Assembly: GCA_035628135.1 (NCBI GenBank)
Contig: DASPKM010000011.1
Coordinates: 124,001 to 188,000 of the forward strand
Origin: DASPKM01 sp035628135
GTDB lineage: Bacteria; Bacteroidota; Bacteroidia; Chitinophagales; Chitinophagaceae
Reading direction: 5' to 3'
DNA length: 64,000 nucleotides
The notes under the pieces are model-generated. The model was not told the origin of the DNA. It was given only the letters and a program-made list of their open reading frames with translations, and ran no database searches. The position numbers and the translations under genes are program-made. This document shows positions 17,209-25,400 of the stretch, piece after piece. The stretch's first letter is position 1; every line of letters starts with the position of its first letter.

Positions 17209-17892
17209 CTACAAAGCGCCGTACATTTTTATTATCGGTTCTCGGACGGACACGGATTCATTGCTGCAATAAAAACTGATTACCCCCGCAATTTCTTCCG
17301 CTTTAACCCACTTGCTGAAATCAGCGTCAGGCATTGCCTTCCGGTTCTGGGGCGTATCGATAGTGCCTGGTATAAATACAGAAACAACAACATTATCGTC
17401 CTGCCCTTCATGGTTCATAAGTTCTGCCAGCCTGAAAAGCAGCGATTTTGCCAGGGAGTATGCCACCATCCCTTTTCCGTGCCGGCCATCGAGGCCAGGA
17501 CGTGAGCCAACCAGGAAAATCCTGCCCCGTTTTTGTTTTCTCATTTGTATAAACACCGGGCGGGCAATGTTGTAAGCTGTTTCGAAATTAAGCTTGTATT
17601 GTTTTTGGATATCGGACGTGGTTGTTGCTTCAATATCTCCGGCCGCAAATCCGCCGACTGTTAATACAGCCGCGTCGATAGCGCCATTGCGTTCAATTAT
17701 GGCTCCTACTGCTTTTTGTGAAGCCTCTTCGTTCAGGAGGTCGACAGTCATACCTTGAAAATACTCGGCCGGAAAATCAACTGATTCGCCGGGCATCAGC
17801 GTGCCCGCCACTTTATATCCCTGCGAGATAAATTTCCTGATTACTTCCCTTCCCAGGTTGCCGGCTGCACCGGTTACAATTGCGGTTTTCAT
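17209..17892 (-). CDS. SDR-family oxidoreductase
   Basis: 227 residues from the ATG at 17892 (MKTAIVTGAAGNLGREV); the longer frame to 17967 adds 25 residues before the nucleotide-binding motif and is unlikely. TGAAGNLG is the Rossmann motif, DAAVLTVGGFA replaces the usual NNAG loop, and the catalytic region reads LVGSRPGLD ... VAYSLAKS (Tyr/Lys). Substrate unknown. Last gene of the minus-strand operon that starts at 21798, and convergent with the Cys/His protein gene, 32 bp away. Confidence 0.85.
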   Translation of the reverse strand: MKTAIVTGAAGNLGREVIRKFISQGYKVAGTLMPGESVDFPAEYFQGMTVDLLNEEASQKAVGAIIERNGAIDAAVLTVGGFAAGDIEATTTSDIQKQYKLNFETAYNIARPVFIQMRKQKRGRIFLVGSRPGLDGRHGKGMVAYSLAKSLLFRLAELMNHEGQDDNVVVSVFIPGTIDTPQNRKAMPDADFSKWVKAEEIAGVISFYCSNESVSVREPIIKMYGAL

Positions 17893-17982
17893 TTTGCTAA
17901 TTTTGTTTTTGAATTTTAATAGTACGGCTGTTCGCTTTATGGTAAAGGAACAGCCGTCATCATTCAACCTAAACCCCCATTG

Positions 17983-18597
17983 CTACTTCATGCTCATGCG
18001 CGCACCAATTGAAAGAGAGATGCCGCTGAACTTTGAACCCTGTACGGTCAGCGGTGAAGCCCAAAAGGCGCCATCGAAATAGATCGTCTGCAGGAATTTG
18101 ATCGTTGATTTATAGGCGAGTCTTGTCCCCACCTTGCCAAATACACCGCTTCTCCGGCTCACCTCTTGTCTGATAGTGTTTTCTGTAACGTTGATCAGTC
18201 TGGGCTCACCAAGGTTCAGGTAGCCGCCCCCTGTATATGCCGAAGCGAACCATTTGTTGCCACGAAAAGAAAAATTCTTCCCGCCATTCAACGCTAGCAT
18301 CACCAAAGAGCTGTTCGTATTATAAAACAGGTATGGCGATCCATCTTCCTTGATGCGCTGGTTATATTTTAGGGAATTGAAGTCGAGTGTACCCTGAAGG
18401 AACCAGTTCTTTTTATTCACTACTTCAATACCCGAATTAAAAGCTATCGAAGGGTGAAATACTTTGCTCAACGAACCAGGCGATTTTATAATGCCCACGC
18501 CGGTTGTAAAAAAGATATTATTGTTGTCCTGTCCCATGAGGGCGCTGGCGGAGAGCAATAAAAATTGCGCCGGGATGATGTACTTAAGTTTGATCAT
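17983..18597 (-). CDS. Small outer-membrane beta-barrel-like protein, unknown
   Basis: 204 residues with a signal peptide (IIPAQFLLLSASALMGQ) and alternating hydrophobic/polar strands through the remainder (WFLQGTLDFNSLKYNQ, KWFASAYTGGGYLNLG, FLQTIYFDGAFWASPLTV, ISLSIGARMSM), as expected of an eight-to-ten-stranded barrel with an aromatic or hydrophobic end. No family assigned. Lies between the SDR gene and the gluconolactonase-like gene on the same strand (18 bp gap to the latter), so co-transcription is likely. Confidence 0.7.
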   Translation of the reverse strand: MIKLKYIIPAQFLLLSASALMGQDNNNIFFTTGVGIIKSPGSLSKVFHPSIAFNSGIEVVNKKNWFLQGTLDFNSLKYNQRIKEDGSPYLFYNTNSSLVMLALNGGKNFSFRGNKWFASAYTGGGYLNLGEPRLINVTENTIRQEVSRRSGVFGKVGTRLAYKSTIKFLQTIYFDGAFWASPLTVQGSKFSGISLSIGARMSMK

Positions 18598-18615
18598 ATA
18601 CTTGATTTGATTTGG

Positions 18616-20283
18616 TTATTGCCAGGAGAACTTTCCGCCGGTCGATATCCTGATACGATAAATGCTGGAATGTGCGGTCATGTACAAGGTCTTTCCATCA
18701 TGGCCACCCCAGGCCATATTAGCAGGCCGCTCTGGTGTAACGATCTTGCCGAGAAGTTTTCCGCTGTTGCTGAGGATCCAAACGCCGCCGGGGGCTGATA
18801 CAAAAAGATTCCCTTCTTTATCCACTTTAATGCCATCCAGCGCTTCCTCGCCCTCTGTAAAGTTGAAATCAAAGAATATCTTTCCGTTCTTTAAACTGCC
18901 ATCACGCTGCACTTCATAGCGCCACAAGGTCTTTGTTCGGTGAACATCCCTGCTATCCCAGTTTGAAACATACAGGTATTGCTCGTCCGGCGAAAAAGCC
19001 AGCCCGTTAGGGCCTCCTAGATCTTTGGACACCACTTGCGTCTTGCCATCCTTTATCATAAATACGCCCTGGTAGTCGAGTTCCTTCTCAGGATCATTGT
19101 AAAAGCCGGGAAGGCCGTACGGGGGATCGGTAAAGTAAATGGCACCATCGCTTTTTAATACCACGTCATTGGGACTGTTAAATCTTTTGCCGTCGACTTT
19201 ATCAGCTAATATGGTAACAGGTCCTTTCTGCTCGATGCGGATCACACGCCTGTTACCATGCTGATTTATAATTAACCGCCCTTCACGATCAATTGTCAAA
19301 CCATTGCTACCCGGTTGCCCGTATTGTCCAATATCCGATCCGGTATAACCACTGTGGCTCATGTAAACCACGACATTATGGTTTAATGGATTGTAACTAT
19401 AAATGGTATTTGTATTCGGATCACTGAATAACAGGTGGCCATCAGGATGCCATACCGGCCCTTCCGTAAATGAAAAACCTTCTGCTACTTTTTCAATCGT
19501 TGTCCCCGGTTGAATAACGTTTTCCAATGCCGTATCGATGAAGTGCACCTTGCCGGTATTTTGCCACGCAGCGTTGACCGGCAATCCATTCTCATAAAAA
19601 TCGACCACTGCATTTCTCACCCAGATATAGTTGCCGGGCAGCTTTCCCACAGGACCATTGATGCCAAGGACATGGATGGTAAATTTTTTTCCGGGTACGG
19701 CATGATCAGTGAGTACAACACGGTTTCGCGCATTGTACCCGCTGATCAATCCGTTACCTGTTTGTCCAAGTCCTACCTGTTGTTTTCCATTCACCCATAT
19801 TTCGCTATAGTCGTCTACTACAATTTCAAAGACAACGGCTGCGCCTGCAGAAAGCATCTTCCCGATTTTTGCAGGAATGCTCAATTCAACCTTATACCAC
19901 ACGAAAGAAAATAATCCCGTTCCCTGTCTTTTTTCCAGGTCTGTTGCTTTTATTTCTTGAAACTTTTTTTCAAAATCCTCATCACCGATCTGTGGGTGCA
20001 GTATTTGAGTGAGCACGGGCTTTCCTGTTGGATAAAGAGGCAATGCGTCGCCACCGGCTTTCGGCGGACCGGGCAAATAAAAATTCTTGTCCTGAATATG
20101 GGCAGGTTGTACATACCATTTCGCGCTCACCAGGGAGGCTCCTTCTGCCGTTCGCAGGTCCGCAACAGCCTGGGGCTTGTCCACAACCAGTTGCCGCATC
20201 TCCTGCGCTAACATTGGTGTTGCAAGCCAACATGCCGCGAGTGCCCATATGAGCTTATTTATATTGATAAAATATCCATTCAT
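18616..20283 (-). CDS. Exported SMP-30/gluconolactonase-like protein with N-terminal jelly-roll domain
   Basis: 555 residues with a signal peptide (WALAACWLATPMLAQ). About 30-235 resembles a galactose-binding-like beta sandwich (VVFEIVVDDYSEIWVNGKQQ, KFTIHVLGINGPVG). About 255-550 is a six-bladed SMP-30/gluconolactonase propeller with the family's metal-ligand positions visible: Glu in FTEGPVWHPDG, Asn in FNSPNDVVLKSDG and in GGPNGLAFSPDE, Asp in ALDGIKVDKEGN. Such enzymes hydrolyse aldonolactones, which would follow sugar oxidation by the GMC or SDR enzymes encoded nearby, although those are predicted cytoplasmic and this is periplasmic. Confidence 0.88.
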   Translation of the reverse strand: MNGYFININKLIWALAACWLATPMLAQEMRQLVVDKPQAVADLRTAEGASLVSAKWYVQPAHIQDKNFYLPGPPKAGGDALPLYPTGKPVLTQILHPQIGDEDFEKKFQEIKATDLEKRQGTGLFSFVWYKVELSIPAKIGKMLSAGAAVVFEIVVDDYSEIWVNGKQQVGLGQTGNGLISGYNARNRVVLTDHAVPGKKFTIHVLGINGPVGKLPGNYIWVRNAVVDFYENGLPVNAAWQNTGKVHFIDTALENVIQPGTTIEKVAEGFSFTEGPVWHPDGHLLFSDPNTNTIYSYNPLNHNVVVYMSHSGYTGSDIGQYGQPGSNGLTIDREGRLIINQHGNRRVIRIEQKGPVTILADKVDGKRFNSPNDVVLKSDGAIYFTDPPYGLPGFYNDPEKELDYQGVFMIKDGKTQVVSKDLGGPNGLAFSPDEQYLYVSNWDSRDVHRTKTLWRYEVQRDGSLKNGKIFFDFNFTEGEEALDGIKVDKEGNLFVSAPGGVWILSNSGKLLGKIVTPERPANMAWGGHDGKTLYMTAHSSIYRIRISTGGKFSWQ

Positions 20284-20307
20284 CTTATTGGGATTTTTGA
20301 TTTTGAA

Positions 20308-20790
20308 TTACCTGATGACCGCTTTTGATCCGGCAATCGCAATTTCTTCGTCCTGCTGAGCGCTTGCAGCGCCACTCACCCCAATCGCTCCTATTACCTG
20401 CCCGTCAACTACAATAGGGATGCCTCCTTGCAGGAAAGTATGTCCTACCGTGATCAGTGCCTGCCGGCCACCGTTGATGGACGTCTCCAGTTTCGCGGAA
20501 GGCGCTTTGAAAAGTGCCGCGGTATTTGCCTTTTTGATCGATATTTCGGCGGCTGCAGGAAATGTTCCATCCAGCCTTTCCAGGTAAACAAGGTTGCCAC
20601 CATTGTCCACCACTGCAATAGCGCCGCCGGGCGCATTATTGGCCTTTGCGTATTTCACCGCTTCCGACACTACTGCTTTGGCCGCGTCTAAAGAGATGTT
20701 CCTGGTGGCTATGGTTTGCGATTGCACGCTTGCCGTGATCAGCATTGCAAGAACGAGTGACAGGCTGATGTTTATCTTATTATTTTTCAT
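20308..20790 (-). CDS. Exported GlcG/HbpS-family protein
   Basis: 160 residues: signal peptide (ISLSLVLAMLITASVQSQ) followed by a single GlcG/HbpS domain (about 30-155; AKANNAPGGAIAVVDNGGNLVYLERLDG, ISIKKANTAALFKAPS, GGIPIVVDGQVIGAIGVSGA). HbpS binds haem and GlcG is found in glycolate-oxidation operons; the biochemical role of periplasmic Bacteroidota members is unclear. Operon position between the tandem YHS gene (9 bp gap) and the gluconolactonase-like gene (24 bp gap). Confidence 0.88.
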   Translation of the reverse strand: MKNNKINISLSLVLAMLITASVQSQTIATRNISLDAAKAVVSEAVKYAKANNAPGGAIAVVDNGGNLVYLERLDGTFPAAAEISIKKANTAALFKAPSAKLETSINGGRQALITVGHTFLQGGIPIVVDGQVIGAIGVSGAASAQQDEEIAIAGSKAVIR

Positions 20791-20799
20791 GCTTTATTT

Positions 20800-21798
20800 T
20801 TAAGGTGTGGGAATTGTGGGTTTGGCAGGCTTGTCAAACTTCACTTTCCTGCCCGCATGTTTTTTAACCTGGCCGGGCCAATTGCCATCTGCCTTCATAA
20901 TATAGCCTTTCAAATCCTGGTGAAATTTTTCATATGCATCTGGTGAGTGCTGAAGGATCAGCTTTCCGTCAATGACATCAAACAGCTCGGGATTGATCGG
21001 GCGCAGCTTGTTCAAAGCCATGGCATAGCCACAGAAAGCGCCGTACTGTGGTGCAAACATCTCAGGATGGTCCTTAAACATGCTTGCATTTGCTTCCGAA
21101 GAAAACCAATATGTGGCGCCATTGTACCTAGCGCTGTAGGCGGGATTTCCCTTTACTGCCTTCATCTGCGTGAAGTATGCAACAGGATCATAACCTTGCA
21201 GTGTAACGCCGGCCTTGTCAGTATTATTAAGGAACTTTCTTTCTTCCTCGGTGACTATTTGCTTACCGCCGCCACTCGCAACTTTTGGCCAGTATTTGTC
21301 AGCCAGTAGCAGGTTGCCCTGAACATCTTTGTTCCACCCGTTTACCGCGCGTTGATTGTGCTGGACCACCAGTCTTCCGTTCACTATTGAAAAAGTATTC
21401 ACGTCTATCGGCGCTACGCGTCCTAACGACACTGCGTAAGCGCACCAGCCTCCGAACTGTGGCTTATATTTTTCGGGGCTCGCTTTGAATGCATCCAGGT
21501 GTGCCTGGGATACAAAATAATAGATCGCCCCATCGTAGGTGAATTGGAATTCCGGATCACCTTTGAGGGGTTTGTTGTCTGTAAAAAATGCAACAGGATC
21601 ATATCCATCCAGGATTACGCCCTCTGCATTAACATTGTTAAAAATTGACTTGCCATGCAATTGCGCCCTGGCGCTCATCATTGCAAGCAGTAGCATCACG
21701 ATGGCCATTCCGGCACATACAGCTTTAAAGAGCTTGCGCTCAGTTTTCTTGGATCGATGAAAGTCCATCAGCCGCAGCGCTTTCGTTTGCGTTTCCAT
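20800..21798 (-). CDS. Exported tandem YHS-domain protein
   Basis: 332 residues. An N-terminal hydrophobic stretch (about 27-46, AVCAGMAIVMLLLAMMSARAQ) is a signal peptide or anchor preceded by a long basic leader. Two YHS domains follow: about 60-125 (LDGYDPVAFFTDNKPLKGD, PQFGGWCAYAV) and about 200-270 (LQGYDPVAYFTQMKAVKGN, PQYGAFCGYAM), each with the conserved cysteine. The two copies are similar enough to suggest an internal duplication. First gene of the five-gene minus-strand operon to 17209. Role unknown, perhaps metal or redox related. Confidence 0.87.
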   Translation of the reverse strand: METQTKALRLMDFHRSKKTERKLFKAVCAGMAIVMLLLAMMSARAQLHGKSIFNNVNAEGVILDGYDPVAFFTDNKPLKGDPEFQFTYDGAIYYFVSQAHLDAFKASPEKYKPQFGGWCAYAVSLGRVAPIDVNTFSIVNGRLVVQHNQRAVNGWNKDVQGNLLLADKYWPKVASGGGKQIVTEEERKFLNNTDKAGVTLQGYDPVAYFTQMKAVKGNPAYSARYNGATYWFSSEANASMFKDHPEMFAPQYGAFCGYAMALNKLRPINPELFDVIDGKLILQHSPDAYEKFHQDLKGYIMKADGNWPGQVKKHAGRKVKFDKPAKPTIPTP

Positions 21799-21935
21799 TA
21801 TTTTCCTTTTGAAAGCAAAGAAACTCGCGATACGTGGCAGCGGATGTCAGCTATCTTACAAATGAGCAGCAGTTTGAAGAAATCAGATCGGATTTGTCGG
21901 GGAGGTTACAAAAAGGCCTATGGAAGAAGAGGCGT

Positions 21936-22406
21936 TTACAAAATACTTTTCCTCTGTTCCGTCATAACACGACGGTCGCCGCATTTCATATGCTTATTCT
22001 GACTTGCTGCGCTAAGCAAGTTGGCATGAATATTCTCAGTAATAACCTGCAAAATGCTTTTCAGCTCGCTAAATTTGTGTGGTTTAGTAAAAAAGCACAT
22101 GGCTCCCAAATTCAATGCAATGTCAACCTCTCTTTGGTGCGCTGATGTAGAATACATAAAGACGGGAATGTGTTTATATGCTTCAATTTCCTTTATTGCC
22201 TTTAAACATTGCCATCCATTCATGCCGGGCATATTGACGTCTAAAAAAATCAGGTCCGGCTTTTCTTCCCTGGAAAGTATATCCAGTACTTCCAGGCCAT
22301 TGACTGCACAATAACAAATAACCGAGGGGTCAACACTTTCCAAAGCCTCACAAAACAATTGCATATCATCATTATCGTCGTCCGCCAGCAAAAATATTTT
22401 GTTCAT
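21936..22406 (-). CDS. Single-domain response regulator
   Basis: 156 residues: a CheY-like receiver (about 3-130) with the acidic pocket DDDNDD near residue 9, phosphoacceptor Asp56 in LIFLDVNMPGMNG, Thr/Ser in FMYSTSA and Lys in FFTKPHKF. The remaining 25 residues are unrelated to any output domain, so it works by protein contacts, typically as a shuttle or as a regulator of the adjacent kinase. It lies 12 bp downstream of the giant hybrid kinase gene on the same strand and is almost certainly co-transcribed with it. The receiver subtype is common next to PAS-rich kinases. Confidence 0.93.
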   Translation of the reverse strand: MNKIFLLADDDNDDMQLFCEALESVDPSVICYCAVNGLEVLDILSREEKPDLIFLDVNMPGMNGWQCLKAIKEIEAYKHIPVFMYSTSAHQREVDIALNLGAMCFFTKPHKFSELKSILQVITENIHANLLSAASQNKHMKCGDRRVMTEQRKSIL

Positions 22407-22418
22407 AGTCGTCCTTGG

Positions 22419-25400
22419 TTATTGTTTCACGGGTAAAACTATTTCAAAAACGGACCCTTCGCCAGGCTTACCGGTTGCCGATATTATTCCTCCATACCTT
22501 TCGACAATCTTTTTACAAAGGGCGAGTCCAAGACCTGTTCCTTCATATTTATCTTTTGGATTCAAGCGGCTGAAGGTTTTAAAAATTTCTTCTTTCTGAG
22601 CGTCATTAAAACCAATCCCATTGTCTTCCACAGTAATCCTTATGTACTCCTTACGACCATTTTCCCTGTTCCATTCCCCGTTAATAGTTTCCTGACTAAT
22701 CTCAATGACAGGAGGCACATCGGCTTTTGCAAACTTGAGCGAATTGTTGATCAGGTTGTAAAATAACTGGTAGATCAAAATAGATGAGCCTTCAATCGTT
22801 GGCAGACGTCCGTGCTTTATCGTTGCGTTTTTTTGGTTGATGATTATCTCCAGGTCAGCTTCGATCTGCCTGATCGTTTCATTAAGGTTAACTTCTTCTA
22901 TTGGCTGCTGCATTGCAGTAAGCGATGAATAAAGAAGGACACCGTCTATCATCGAATACATTCTTACAGCTGCATTTTCAACCTTTTTTATGTAGCTTTT
23001 TGCCTTATCGGGTAAAACATCCGAAAATTCCTCGCTTAAACGACCATTGAAAGTTCTTACTTTCCGTACCGGTTCTTTCAGGTCATGGGAAGCCACATGC
23101 GCAAACTGCTGGAGGTCTTCGTTTGACCGCTGTAATTCCATATTCAGGTTTGCAAGCTCCCTGGTTCGTTCAGCAACCAACTTCTCAAGCTTTTCTGAAA
23201 AAGTTTTTTGCACATGAATATCTGTCAGTGCGCCAATATATTTAATTACAGTACCCGATGCATCTCTCACCGGTTCTCCAACCGCATAATGCCAGCGGTA
23301 CTCACCTTCTTTATTCCTTAGCCTGACTTCACAATTAAAGGCATTCCCTTCCTCCATTGATTTTTGCCATAAACTCATAACCGGTTCCCAGTCTTCGGGA
23401 TGGGTTATTGTCCTCCAGGCCTCCCTGACATCCCTGATACCACAATATTCTTCCCAGCTTTTTGATCCATACTCAATGCTGCCATCCATTGTTCTCACCC
23501 ATATCATCTGAGGGAGCGTTTCAGCAAGAGTGCGGAAGCGGCTTTCGCTTTCGCGGATGATTTCTTCAGCCTGTTTTTGCGAGGTAATATCGGTTGCCGT
23601 ACCCAACACCAGCGAAACATTACCATCTTCATCAAGGAGAGGAGACGCCTGCGAAAAGAACCAAATTACTTCTCCCGTTTCCTTGCGGATTACTTTCAGC
23701 ACCCTGCTGGCGGGTTTTCCGGTCCTTAATACAACTGACGCTGGAGAATCTCTAAATTCCAGCGGCTCACCATTTTCATTGTATCGATCATAGATCTCTT
23801 CACCCCGTTTTATTAGAGAAGCCAAATCTTTTTGCTTTAATATCTCCGCGGCCGTGTAGTCGCCAAACAGCCTGGCGCCTCTTTCGTTCAGATAAAGCAT
23901 TTCACCTTTACTATTCAGCAAGTAAACAGCGGCTGGAATATTCTGAAAAGTAATTTCCAACTGATCTTTTGCAGACTGCAAATTCTTTTCTTTCTCCCTG
24001 AGTTTTTCTTCCGCTATTTTCTGATCATGTATATCGGTGTTGGTTCCGATCCAGCGGGTGATATTTCCGTGATCATCTGAAATTGGAACACAGCGGGTAA
24101 GGAACCAACGGTATTCACCATATTTGCTTTTTAGCGGAAAGATCATCTCGAAAGGCTCTGGTCTTTTCCAGGCGTCTTTGACATAATTCACTACATAATC
24201 AACATGATCGGGGTGATGGACTTTTTGCCAGCCCCAGCCCTGCATTTCTTCAAGCGTTGTGCCGGTGTACTCGTACCACCGCTGATTGTACCAATAAATC
24301 CATCCCTCGCCATCTGCGATCCAGGCAAGGTTCTGAATATTGTTACTGAAATTGCGGAATTGCTCCTCGCTTTCTTTCAGGGCCACCTCGGTTTTCTTTG
24401 TTTCTGTAATGTCTCTCTGCACACAAACAAACATGGTCTTTCCCTCTGTCACCAAAGATGTAATAAAAGAATGGCTATAAAACTCGGTCCCGTCCTTTTT
24501 GCGATTGTGCCATTCACCGCTCCAAAATCCATTTGTTTTTAATTCGAAGATGACGTCAGCAACTATTTTTTCATTTTCCTTAGGTGGATAGGCATTTTGG
24601 ATCGTTACATGTTGGCCAATTAGTTCGCCCGGCTCGTATCCGAACATTTTGTCCTCGGAGGGATTAGTGAACAGGATAATTCCATTTTCGTCCGATACCG
24701 AAACACCTTCATCCATTTTCTCCAAAACCAAAGATTGCAATTGCAGGGAAGCGAAAGTTTCTTCCACTTTCTTGCGGGCAAGAACCTGCTCGGTAATATC
24801 GTTGGCCATGATGGTAATGCCCGTAACCTTTTTATGATCATCAAAAATGGGCTGATAAGTGAATACATAATAGGTATCAATGGGCAGGCCGTCTTTCATC
24901 AATACAGCTTTTTCTTCACCGCTGTAATAGGGCTTGCCGGTCCTGAAAACATCCTCCAGCAGTTTAGGGAAAGGCTGGTCTTTTATTTCGGGCAAAACTT
25001 CCAGCAAAGGCTTGCCAATGATATCAGCTGTCCTTCCCCATGACCTGAACAAGGGTTCGTTTGCAAATTCAATGACCATTTCGGGAAAACCTTTCAGTAC
25101 TACAAATATGCTCGGCGAATCCAGAAGGATGTTCCTGAATTGTTTCTCACTACTCTCAGTTTTCTTTCTGGCTACCACCTGTTCTGTAACGTCTATGCTG
25201 GTCGCAAGCTGCCCCACAACCTGTCCCTGTTCATTGACCATAGGGTCAATGATTATATCGAAATAGCGTAGCTCAGTTTTTCCGTTTGTGGTTAAAGTGA
25301 TGGGGAGTTCCCTCGCAACAAACCGTTTGCCAGTACGGTACACTTCCTGGTGTACCGGCTCCGCGTCGTCCCGTATGTCCGGCCTTGCTTCAAATAACGG

